Shown here piece by piece: positions 18,271 to 25,670 of a stretch of 39,276 bases of DNA. The position numbers and the translations under genes were made by a program. Source of the stretch: Acidobacteriota bacterium. Lineage in GTDB: Bacteria > Acidobacteriota > Blastocatellia > Pyrinomonadales > Pyrinomonadaceae. The stretch is from the NCBI GenBank assembly GCA_020200235.1, contig JAIVJC010000014.1:1-39276 (forward strand), in the 5' to 3' direction. Under the pieces are notes generated by a model, which saw only the letters and a program-made list of their open reading frames with translations, had not been told where the DNA came from and did no database searches. Positions within the stretch are counted from its first letter, which is position 1; every line of letters begins with the position of its first letter.

Positions 18271-19068
18271 ATGAAGATTGCGATCAGCGGCAAAGGCGGT
18301 TCGGGTAAGACGACCATCTCGGCGACGCTCATCCGGCTCATCGCCCGGCGCGGTCTGTCCGTCCTCGCCATCGACGGCGATCCCAACCCGAATCTCATTC
18401 AAGCCCTCGGCGTCGGTCCCGGCGTGGAAGCCGAGTCGGTTCCGCGCAGCGTCGTCGAGCGGCGCGAGGACGAGACGGGCGCGACCCGCCACGTGCTGAC
18501 GCGAAGCATCGCGGACATCGTCAGTCAGTACGGGATGAAAGCGCCCGACGGCGTGACGGTCTTAGTCGGCACGAAGGTTGACCACGCCGGCGCGGGTTGA
18601 CTCTGCGGCGCACACGCTGCCGTGCGCAGCATCGTCGGCGAGATCGTCAACCACGCGGAAGGCGTGACCGTGATGGACACGGAAGCCTCCATCGAGCACA
18701 TGAGCCGTGGCACGGTCAGGTACGTCGACGCGCTGCTCGTCGTGCTCGAACCTTATTACCGCTCGATGGAGACCGCCGGGCGCACCGTGCCTCTCGCGCG
18801 GGGCCTCGGGATCGAGCGCGTCTACGGCATCGCCAACAAACTCCGCAGCCCGCAGGACGCCGAGGCGGTCGAAGCCTACTGCCGCAACCACGGTTTAGAG
18901 CTGATCGCAAAGATACCGTTCGACGAGAACGTGGTCGAAGCCGACCGGACGGGTCGTGCGGTGATCGATTACGACGCGACCTCTCCCATCGTCGAAGAGT
19001 TGTCGCAAACTGCCGATTTTCTGCTGCGCGAAGTCAGAGTCAACGGCGACCGAGCCGGAGGAGACTGA
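18271..19068 (+). CDS. CooC-type nickel-chaperone ATPase with in-frame TGA (candidate selenoprotein)
   Basis: One frame from ATG 18271 to TGA 19066-19068 is interrupted only by TGA at 18598-18600 (codon 110). Read through, it gives 265 residues collinear with CooC/MinD-type P-loop ATPases. It has the deviant Walker A 'ISGKGGSGKTTIS', 'AIDGDPNPNLIQALG', switch II 'VMDTEASIEHMSRGT' and 'IANKLRSPQD'. CooC proteins have a metal-binding CxC after a Gly-Ala-Gly motif near residue 112. Here the sequence is 'VDHAGAG-[TGA]-LCGAHAAVRS', so the stop replaces the first Cys. A GC-rich stem-loop lies right after it (18604-18631). The family hydrolyses ATP to load nickel. Alternatives are a nonsense mutation, or two polypeptides restarting at GTG 18622. 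Confidence 0.75.
18604..18631 (+). promoter_or_regulatory. Possible bacterial SECIS stem-loop
   Basis: TGC (18604-18606) pairs with GCA (18629-18631). After one G-A mismatch, GCGCAC (18608-18613) pairs perfectly with GTGCGC (18622-18627), closing an 8-base loop ACGCTGCC. The loop lies 13-21 bases past the TGA, close to the distance seen in bacterial SECIS elements. The loop does not start with G as many do, so support is partial. Confidence 0.4.
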
Positions 19069-19069
19069 G

Positions 19070-19378
19070 ATGCTCAGAAACATGGACACCACGACGATCT
19101 GGACTTACTCGCTCATCGCGGGCGCGGTAGTCATCGTGATCGTCGCCGCCTTGCTCATCATGCTCATCGCGGCGGCGAACCGCGTGAACAAGAACGCGAG
19201 CCACATCTGGGACGCGGGCAAACAGATCGCGGGCAACACCGTCTCGATCTGGATGCTGAATGTCACGAACCGCGTCGCGGGGCAGATTCTGGAGACCGCG
19301 CAGTCGATCAACGCGCGCGCCGAGTCGATTGACAACAACATCGCCGCGCTTGGCAATGCGCTCGCGCCGAAGAGGTGA
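19070..19378 (+). CDS. Small single-TM protein A1 upstream of the hydrogenase
   Basis: 102 residues. One N-terminal membrane segment ('YSLIAGAVVIVIVAALLIMLIAAA') is followed by a polar, probably amphipathic helical tail ('VAGQILETAQSINARAESIDNNIAAL'). GGAGGA lies upstream of the ATG at 19070, which is 2 bases past the CooC-like stop. The tail is visibly related to protein A2 at 19760 ('NTxxI...VAG-IL...I-A--SI...G-AL'). No known family is recognised. Operon position suggests a membrane-docking or assembly role for the hydrogenase (inference). Confidence 0.75.
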   Translation: MLRNMDTTTIWTYSLIAGAVVIVIVAALLIMLIAAANRVNKNASHIWDAGKQIAGNTVSIWMLNVTNRVAGQILETAQSINARAESIDNNIAALGNALAPKR

Positions 19379-19381
19379 GTG

Positions 19382-19696
19382 ATGCGACTACTGACATGGC
19401 TGACGGTCATCTACCTCGTCGTGCTGGTGCTCGCGCTGGCGGTAAGCCTCATCACGATCTGCTACTACCTCTGGCGCATCGGCAGCGCGCTCGCCGAGGT
19501 CAAGCGCGGGCTGATTCAGGCGCGGGAGAACACTGCGCCTTTGGAGGGGCACCTGGAATTCATCAACGGCGGGCTGACCGGGGTCGGCGAAGGGCTCGGA
19601 TCGGTCGACGCGCACCTCGCCGGGGTTAACGAGAGCCTGGAAGCGGTAGCGGCGCACCTGGGGATTGCGGAATTCGGATTGCGAATTGCGGATTGA
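19382..19696 (+). CDS. Small single-TM protein B1 upstream of the hydrogenase
   Basis: 104 residues. The ATG at 19382 is preferred over GTG 19379 because AGAGGTGAG precedes it. It has an N-terminal membrane segment ('LTVIYLVVLVLALAVSLITICYYLW') and then a soluble part with a repeating 'GGLTGVGEGLGSVDAHLAGVN' pattern of about 7-8 residues, probably a coiled coil. It is paralogous to B2 at 20068. The last residues ('GLRIAD') are encoded by the heptad hairpin at 19663, so that repeat has invaded or replaced the original 3' end. Confidence 0.75.
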   Translation: MRLLTWLTVIYLVVLVLALAVSLITICYYLWRIGSALAEVKRGLIQARENTAPLEGHLEFINGGLTGVGEGLGSVDAHLAGVNESLEAVAAHLGIAEFGLRIAD

Positions 19697-19749
19697 AAAG
19701 ACGACTGCCTACTTCTTGAATCCGCAATCCGAATTCCGCAATCCGCAAT
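19663..19749. repeat. Heptad-based inverted repeat, copy 3
   Basis: The left arm (19663-19697) and right arm (19715-19749) carry GATTGCG/GCAATCC-type 7-bp units in opposite orientation around a 17-base spacer. They pair over about 30 bases. The left arm overlaps the end of gene B1. The right arm ends just before the ribosome binding site of gene A2. Confidence 0.8.
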
Positions 19750-19759
19750 GGAGGGAGCT

Positions 19760-20065
19760 ATGGACACCGCAATCATCGTCGTCTGGTGGGCGACTCTGCT
19801 AGTCGCGCTCGTCCTGACGGCGGTCATCCTGAAACTCGTGTTCCTGATCGTGCGGACGGAACGCGACATCTTGCAGCTCGCTTCGACGACACTCGCGGCG
19901 GCTCAAGGCATCGTGCGGAACACCGCGTTGATTTCGGAGTTGGAGACGACGCGGGGCGTGGCGGGGAAGATTCTCTCCGTCGCCGGGGCGATTGACGCGG
20001 GGTCGGCTTCGATAGAGGGGAAGCTGCGTTCAGTCGGGGGCGCGCTCACCGGGGGGAGGTCGTAA
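19760..20065 (+). CDS. Small single-TM protein A2 upstream of the hydrogenase
   Basis: 101 residues from the ATG at 19760, chosen because GGAGGG lies 5 bases upstream; an ATG at 19748 sits inside the repeat. One N-terminal membrane segment ('VWWATLLVALVLTAVILKLVFLIV') is followed by 'VRNTALISELETTRGVAGKIL', 'AIDAGSASIEGKL' and 'VGGAL'. The same pattern is found in A1 at 19070. Function unknown; part of the block leading into hhyS. Confidence 0.75.
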   Translation: MDTAIIVVWWATLLVALVLTAVILKLVFLIVRTERDILQLASTTLAAAQGIVRNTALISELETTRGVAGKILSVAGAIDAGSASIEGKLRSVGGALTGGRS

Positions 20066-20067
20066 CG

Positions 20068-20358
20068 ATGGCTCTGCTGCTGACGATCCTGACGGCGCTG
20101 CTCGCCGCGGCTCTGGTGATCGCGTTAGTCGTGTCGCTCTTCATAATTTTGCGGACGCTCCAATCGGTGCGAAGGCACATCGAGAAGATCAACTGGGGCG
20201 TGCGCGCGATCGAGAAAGAGACCGAGATGCTCGGCGGGGTGGCGACCTTGAACGGCGGCTTGACGGCGCTCGCGGGCGGGCTGGAATCCGTCGCCACGCA
20301 CTTCACCAACGTGGATCGTAACGTCGGGACGGTTGGCGAAGCTCTGCTACGTGGATGA
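20068..20358 (+). CDS. Small single-TM protein B2 upstream of the hydrogenase
   Basis: 96 residues with a GGGGAGG ribosome binding site, starting 2 bases after A2. The membrane segment 'LLAAALVIALVVSLFIIL' is followed by 'INWGVRAIEKETEML' and 'LNGGLTALAGGLESVATHF', matching B1 in order and spacing. Its stop overlaps a possible upstream ATG of hhyS (ATGA at 20355). With A1, B1 and A2 it forms an A-B-A'-B' tandem duplication. Confidence 0.75.
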   Translation: MALLLTILTALLAAALVIALVVSLFIILRTLQSVRRHIEKINWGVRAIEKETEMLGGVATLNGGLTALAGGLESVATHFTNVDRNVGTVGEALLRG

Positions 20359-20387
20359 CGCTTGGGGTCGGTGAGAGGGAACACACG

Positions 20388-21770
20388 ATGGGCGAGATTC
20401 CTGAGAAACACGTCGGCGAAGCCGGTCATCACAAACAGCGCGAATCCTCGACGATGGGGCTGCCGGATCAGGTGGGCAACGTCGCGCGCCGCACGATGGA
20501 AGAGCTGGCGGAAGACATCTGCGCCTCGCAGGGCAAGAGTAAATTCAGTCTCGGCCCGTTGGAGAAAGTCTACGTCTTCTGGCTCGCCGGGATGAGTTGC
20601 GACGGCTGCACCGTCTCAGTCAGCGGCGCGACGGAGCCCGCGCTCGAAGACCTGCTGACCGGCTCGATTCCCGGCGTGCCGCTCGTCGTGCTGCATCATT
20701 ACGTCCTCCAACTGGAATCCGGCGATCACTACATCCAAACCTTAATCAACGCCGAGCAGGGCAAGCTCGACGGCCCTTACGTCTTGGTTTACGAGGGCTC
20801 GATACCGGACGAGAACTTGACCGTCGGCGGCGAGCCGTTCGCCGGCGAGGGATCGCTCCCGCTGTGGGCTCCGAGCGACGAGCGCAGGCGCGTCTCGACC
20901 GCCGAGTGGATGAAGCGGCTGGGACCCGGCGCGGCGGCGTCTATCGCCATCGGGACGTGCGCGACGTGGGGCGGCATCCCGGCGGCTTACGGCAACATCA
21001 CCGGCTCGATGAGCCTGATGGATTGGATGGGCAAGGATTACCGCAGCGCGCTGGGGCTGCCCGTCATCAACATTCCGGGCTGCGCCCCCGTCGGTGATAA
21101 CTTCACCGACGCGGTGCAGGCGATCCTACTTTTTCTGCAAGGCTTGGGACCGCTGCCGGAGTTTGACGAACTGGGTCGCCCCGCGTGGCAGTTCTCCGAG
21201 ACGGTGCACACGCACTGCGTCCGCGCGGGCTTCTACGAGGAGGGCACTTTCGCGAAAGAGTACGGCGACAAGGAATGTCTGGTCGAGATCGGCTGCTGGG
21301 GCCCGGTCGTCAACTGCAACATCACGGAGAAGGGCGCGATCTCGCACATGGGCGGGTGCATGAACTCCGGCGCGCCCTGCATCGGCTGCACGATGCCCGG
21401 CTTCCCCGACAAGTTCTCGCCGTTCTACAAGGCGCCGCCCGGCTCGCTCGTGTCGAGTAATGCCTCGCGCCTGCTCGGCTCGGTCGTCCGCAACCTGCGC
21501 CGCATCAGCCAGCGCGAGCGCAACCGCGAGATACGCTGGCATGACACGGTGCCCTCGGGCTGGGCGATGGAACGGGGCGGCACGTCACTCACGCACAAGA
21601 TTCTCGAAGTCTTCTACGAGGCGATGCAGTTTCAGGGCGGGAAAGCTCCCGAACGAGACCCGCAGAAAAAGTTTCCAACGGGGTATCAGAGTTTGCCTGA
21701 TCGCGTCTACACCAAAGACTATCAACAACTGCCTGAGGATCGTGTGCTGAAGACGGAGAAGAGGGTGTAA
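20388..21770 (+). CDS. hhyS: [NiFe] hydrogenase small subunit, group 1h (actinobacterial type)
   Basis: 460 residues from the ATG at 20388 (GAGAGGGA 9 bases upstream; an in-frame ATG at 20355 overlapping the previous stop is the alternative). It carries the three FeS clusters that move electrons away from the NiFe site. 'WLAGMSCDGCTVSVSGATEP' (Cys71-Asp72-x-Cys74) is the proximal motif; in the solved group 1h enzyme of Ralstonia an Asp is a cluster ligand. 'IGTCATWGGIPAAYGN' and 'NIPGCAP' follow, then the medial/distal cluster segment with 'CLVEIGCWGPVVNCNI' and 'GGCMNSGAPCIGCTMPGFPD'. No Tat signal is present, as usual for this group. The long C-terminal tail after residue about 345 is typical of the group. 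Confidence 0.95.
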   Translation: MGEIPEKHVGEAGHHKQRESSTMGLPDQVGNVARRTMEELAEDICASQGKSKFSLGPLEKVYVFWLAGMSCDGCTVSVSGATEPALEDLLTGSIPGVPLVVLHHYVLQLESGDHYIQTLINAEQGKLDGPYVLVYEGSIPDENLTVGGEPFAGEGSLPLWAPSDERRRVSTAEWMKRLGPGAAASIAIGTCATWGGIPAAYGNITGSMSLMDWMGKDYRSALGLPVINIPGCAPVGDNFTDAVQAILLFLQGLGPLPEFDELGRPAWQFSETVHTHCVRAGFYEEGTFAKEYGDKECLVEIGCWGPVVNCNITEKGAISHMGGCMNSGAPCIGCTMPGFPDKFSPFYKAPPGSLVSSNASRLLGSVVRNLRRISQRERNREIRWHDTVPSGWAMERGGTSLTHKILEVFYEAMQFQGGKAPERDPQKKFPTGYQSLPDRVYTKDYQQLPEDRVLKTEKRV

Positions 21771-21775
21771 CGGTA

Positions 21776-21985
21776 ATGACTTTCCAAGTGGTATTAGAGC
21801 CGGGCGAGGACAACTGGATTGTGGCGGAATGCCCGGCCTTGCCCGGGTGCGTAAGTCAGGGGCGCACGGAGGAAGAGGCCGTCAGCAACATCCGCGAGGC
21901 GATAGAACTCTGGTTAGAAACTGAATTAGAGAAGCATCTGGAGACCCTGCCGCCAAACGCCAAACTTCTTGAGGTAACTATCTGA
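21776..21985 (+). CDS. hicB: HicB-family antitoxin-like protein
   Basis: 69 residues. 'FQVVLEPGEDNWIVAECPALPGCVSQGRTEEEAVSNIREAIELWLE' is the partial-RNase-H-fold HicB pattern, lacking a separate DNA-binding tail. It starts 5 bases after hhyS and its stop overlaps the ATG of the hicA remnant (TGATGG at 21983), the normal coupling of this module. It lies inside the hydrogenase structural operon, between the two subunit genes. Confidence 0.85.
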   Translation: MTFQVVLEPGEDNWIVAECPALPGCVSQGRTEEEAVSNIREAIELWLETELEKHLETLPPNAKLLEVTI

Positions 21986-22251
21986 TGGCAACGCTGCCCG
22001 TCATCTCAGGCGAGGCGGCACTTCGTGCTTTTGAACGCGCAGGTTGGAGTCGCGCCCGGCAAAAAGGAAGTCATGTTTCAATAGTCAAGCCCGGAGTCGA
22101 TTACACTGTCCATCTCGCTAACGACGTGATCGCCTTCCTCCTGCAAGCCTTGATCGTGCTACCGACGCTCATCGCCTGCGGCTTCCGGCCGGGTCTGGGG
22201 CTTCAAGGCAAAACAATGAACGCGGCTCGCAAAGGAGAGCAATTAAAATGA
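21985..22251 (+). pseudogene. hicA: HicA toxin remnant with foreign C-terminus
   Basis: The first about 45 residues match HicA: 'SGEAALRAFERAGWSRARQKGSHVSIVKPG' with the catalytic His in 'GSH', then 'YTV'. The remaining about 43 residues ('LLQALIVLPTLIACGFRPG...') do not resemble the HicA C-terminus (usually a 'GTLRSILRQAGLS' segment), and I found no alternative frame that restores it. The toxin is therefore probably truncated and inactive. Its stop overlaps the start of the TonB receptor gene (ATGA). Confidence 0.65.
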
Positions 22252-25200
22252 AGCTCGACATGAGAAAGTTATTGGCAGTCGCCTTGTGGTGTCTCACCGC
22301 GGCAACGCTCGGACAGGCGCAGTCCATCAACGGCAGAATTGTGGGCACGGTCACCGACGCGAACGGCGCGGCTATCCCGAAGGCCGCCATCACCGTCACG
22401 AACGAAGGGACGGGCAGCGAACGGCGCGTCGAGGCGGATGAGGACGGCACATATGTCGTCGCCGAATTGCCCGTCGGGTTGTACACGATCAAGATCGAGG
22501 TCCCGAATTTTGCCGCGACGAACAGACCGCACGTGAAGGTGGATGTCGGGGCGGAGACGCGCGTGGACGTGCCCCTTTCGGTGCAGGGCGTGGCAGTCGG
22601 CGTCACCGTGCAGGATCAAGCGCCGGTGTTGCAGAGCGACAGCAGCGCGTTGGCGGAGGTCATCAGCACACGGCAAGTGCTGGAACTGCCGATCAATGGG
22701 CGCGACTTTCGGCGCTTGACGACGATCACGCCGGGCGCAGCGCCGCGTTCGCAGCGCGGCTCTCTTGGTTCGTTCACGGTCAACGGGCAGCGCGAGAAGT
22801 CGAACATTTTTTTGATCGACGGCGTGGATAACAACGACTCGTTCCGCAACCAGCCGTCGTTTAATCAGGGCGGCGTGACGGGCGCGCCCGCGACGCTCTT
22901 CCCCGTGGACGCACTGGGCGAGTTCAGCATTCAGACGCAAGGAGCCGCCGAGTACGGGCGCAACTCCGGCGCGGTGCTCAACATCGTCGTCAAATCCGGC
23001 ACGAACGAGTTTCACGGCAGCGCCTACGAGTTTCTGCGCAACGACAATTTCGACGCGCGGAATTTCTTCGAGACGAAGCGGAATGAGTTCAAGAATAATA
23101 ATTTCGGCGGCGTCCTCGGCGGCCCCCTGGTGCCGAACCGCACGTTCTTTTTCGCCGGCTACGAGGGGCAGCGCGAGACCGTCTTCTCGCCTTTCGCCGT
23201 GCGTGTGCCTTCCGCTCTGGACATCGCCGCCGCCCGCGCCGCCAACGCCGCCGCCGGCCGCGCCGAGAATCCGTTGAGCACACGCCTGCTCGCCCTCTTT
23301 CCAACTGAAAACAGCGCCGCCGCCACCGGCAACAACTACTCTTTCGGCGCGCCGAACAGCAACCGGAGCAACAATTTTCTGGCCAAGATCGATCACAGCA
23401 TCAACGACAAGTTGAACATGAGCGGACGCTACATCTTCGGGCAGGGCACGCAAATCTTTCCGCTCACAAGCGGTAACGGGTCGCCGCTCCCGGCCTATCA
23501 GACGGTCGTCCCGACGCGGATTCAACTCGTCGGTTTGAACCTGCCCTACATCGTCACGCCGAGCGTGATTAACGAACTGCGGCTGAGTTACAACCGCTTC
23601 ACGCAGGGGTTCACGACGCTCGATGGCAGCTTCGATCCGACGAGCGTCGGCCTCAACACCGGCCTGACGACGGGCGGGCTGCCGACGATCTTGGTCAGCG
23701 GTTTCGTCCCGCTCGGCGCGCCGAATAACATCCCGCGCTCGCGCGTCAGCAGCGCCTATCAGGTGGTGGACAACGTGACGTGGACGACGGGCGCGCACAC
23801 ATACAAGTTCGGCGCTGAGTACCGCCGCCCGCTCGTTAATTCCGTCAACGATACCTTCAAGCGCGGGCAGATCAACTTCACCAGCCTCGCCAACTTCCTC
23901 GCCGGCAGCCCTTCGCCCGGCAGCACCGTCATCCTGCGCGGCGGGACGCGCCGCGACACCTACACGCACAACGTCGGCCTCTTCGTGCAGGACGATTGGA
24001 AAGTTAATCCGCGCCTGACGCTCAATCTGGGCTTGCGCTACGAGTACACCGGCGTCTTCGCGGACGCGCACAAACGCATCTCGAACTTCGTGCCGGGCAC
24101 GGGGCTGGTGCAGGTCGGCGATGCCAAGCTGCCTCGTCTCTACAACCGCGACCTGAATAACTTCGCGCCGCGTCTGGGCTTCGCATATGATCTGACCGGC
24201 AAGGGCAAGACCGTGCTGCGCGCCGCTTACGGCATCTATTACGATGCGCCGTCGCAGGACTTCTTCCTCGCGCACAGCTTCCAGAACGGCGGCCCCGGCA
24301 GCGTCGGCAACAACTTCCTGCCCGCCATCGGCACTTTCAACGTCACGTTCCCCTCGACGGCGACAGTGCCGTTCGGTCCCGGCGTCGCGATCTTCCCCGG
24401 CACGACCGCGCCGCCCACGCCCTTCCCCATCTTCGGCGCTGATCTAAACCTGCGCACGCCTTACGTCCAGAGCTACAACGTCAACCTGCAACACACGTTG
24501 AGCGCCGCGACGGTCGTGCAAATCTCTTACGTCGGCTCGTTGGCCCGGAAGTTGTATCGTGTGCGCGACATCAATCAGGCCGTGCCCGGCGCGGGCAGCG
24601 CGCAGAGCCGGCGGCCCTTCAACGCGCAATTCCCGCAGTACAGTTTCATCAACTATTTCGAGACCTCGGCCAACTCGAACTACAACGCCTTCCAGACCTA
24701 CCTCCGGCAACGCATGTCGCGGGGCTTGACCCTGTTCGCTTCCTACACCTGGTCGAAGTCCATTGACGACGCCTCGAACGGCATCTACGGCGGCACGCGC
24801 GGCGTCTCTTTCCCGCAAGACAGCTTCAACGCGCGGGCCGAGCGGGCGCTGTCGAGTTTCGACGTGCGCCACCGGCTCAGCGTCAACTTCGTTTATGATC
24901 TGAAATTTCTCCCGCACGCGCTCGAAAGTCTGCCGCAGCGTTTGACGGAGGGGTGGCAGTTGAGCGGCATCTTGACATCATCGAGCGGCATCCCGATCAC
25001 GCCCTTCATCAGCACGGACGTGAGCCTGACGGGTGAACTGAACGACCGGCCCAACGTCATCGGCGACATCTACGCGGGCGGGCGCACGGTCGCTGCGTGG
25101 ATCAACCCCTGCGTCCTGAGCGCCACCGGCGCGCGGCTAAGCGGTTGCCGGCCAGGCGATATACCGGCGTGGCAGATTCCTGCCGCCGGCACGTTCGGTA

Positions 25201-25472
25201 ACGCCGGGCGCAACATCATCATTGGGCCGCGCTCCAACATCTTCGACTTCTCGGTCAACAAAAACACGAAGCTCAACGAGCGCGTCACGGTGCAGTTCCG
25301 CTCCGAGTTCTTCAACATCTTCAACCATCCGAACTTTGCGCTGCCGAACGTGCAGGCGAACGCCGCCACCTTCGGCGCGATTGGCACCACGCCGGACGTT
25401 GACGCCGGCAACCCGCGTCTGGGCGACGGCGGGCCGCGCGTCATTCAATTCGGCATCAAGGTGATCTTCTGA
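22248..25472 (+). CDS. TonB-dependent receptor with carboxypeptidase-regulatory domain (Oar-like)
   Basis: 1074 residues with an AAGGAGAG ribosome binding site. Signal peptide ('LLAVALWCLTAATLGQAQS'), then a CarboxypepD_reg/Ig-like domain ('GRIVGTVTDANGAAIPKAAITVTNEGTG', about 27-110), a plug ('LPINGRDFRRLTTITPG', 'FLIDGVDNNDSF', 'VLNIVVKSGTNEFHGSAYEFLRND') and a large beta-barrel. It ends in '...FGIKVIF' with the terminal Phe used for outer-membrane insertion. Acidobacteria carry many such receptors, mostly of unknown substrate. This one sits between hhyS and hhyL, immediately after the hicA remnant. Import of a nickel or iron chelate is possible, but chance insertion is as likely. Confidence 0.93.
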   Translation: MKLDMRKLLAVALWCLTAATLGQAQSINGRIVGTVTDANGAAIPKAAITVTNEGTGSERRVEADEDGTYVVAELPVGLYTIKIEVPNFAATNRPHVKVDVGAETRVDVPLSVQGVAVGVTVQDQAPVLQSDSSALAEVISTRQVLELPINGRDFRRLTTITPGAAPRSQRGSLGSFTVNGQREKSNIFLIDGVDNNDSFRNQPSFNQGGVTGAPATLFPVDALGEFSIQTQGAAEYGRNSGAVLNIVVKSGTNEFHGSAYEFLRNDNFDARNFFETKRNEFKNNNFGGVLGGPLVPNRTFFFAGYEGQRETVFSPFAVRVPSALDIAAARAANAAAGRAENPLSTRLLALFPTENSAAATGNNYSFGAPNSNRSNNFLAKIDHSINDKLNMSGRYIFGQGTQIFPLTSGNGSPLPAYQTVVPTRIQLVGLNLPYIVTPSVINELRLSYNRFTQGFTTLDGSFDPTSVGLNTGLTTGGLPTILVSGFVPLGAPNNIPRSRVSSAYQVVDNVTWTTGAHTYKFGAEYRRPLVNSVNDTFKRGQINFTSLANFLAGSPSPGSTVILRGGTRRDTYTHNVGLFVQDDWKVNPRLTLNLGLRYEYTGVFADAHKRISNFVPGTGLVQVGDAKLPRLYNRDLNNFAPRLGFAYDLTGKGKTVLRAAYGIYYDAPSQDFFLAHSFQNGGPGSVGNNFLPAIGTFNVTFPSTATVPFGPGVAIFPGTTAPPTPFPIFGADLNLRTPYVQSYNVNLQHTLSAATVVQISYVGSLARKLYRVRDINQAVPGAGSAQSRRPFNAQFPQYSFINYFETSANSNYNAFQTYLRQRMSRGLTLFASYTWSKSIDDASNGIYGGTRGVSFPQDSFNARAERALSSFDVRHRLSVNFVYDLKFLPHALESLPQRLTEGWQLSGILTSSSGIPITPFISTDVSLTGELNDRPNVIGDIYAGGRTVAAWINPCVLSATGARLSGCRPGDIPAWQIPAAGTFGNAGRNIIIGPRSNIFDFSVNKNTKLNERVTVQFRSEFFNIFNHPNFALPNVQANAATFGAIGTTPDVDAGNPRLGDGGPRVIQFGIKVIF

Positions 25473-25670
25473 ACCGGGGGCGGCAAGCAAAATTTGGTGT
25501 GGGTGACTAACCCGCGCGGCGCGGCGGTAAGGCTTTGCACAAAAATTAGCTCAGCATGACAATATCTTGAGAGTGACAATTGGTGAGGCCCAACATCCTG
25601 CCGTCACGTTGAATTATTGCGCAAAGCCGCTTAGTAAAACAAGCCGCTAATAGAATGAGGAATCGATAGA

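Noticed and set aside
22269-24275. 668-codon minus-strand open frame opposite the TonB receptor
   Set aside because: Antisense shadow; low-complexity Arg/Ala/Val protein, while the plus strand has clear receptor motifs.
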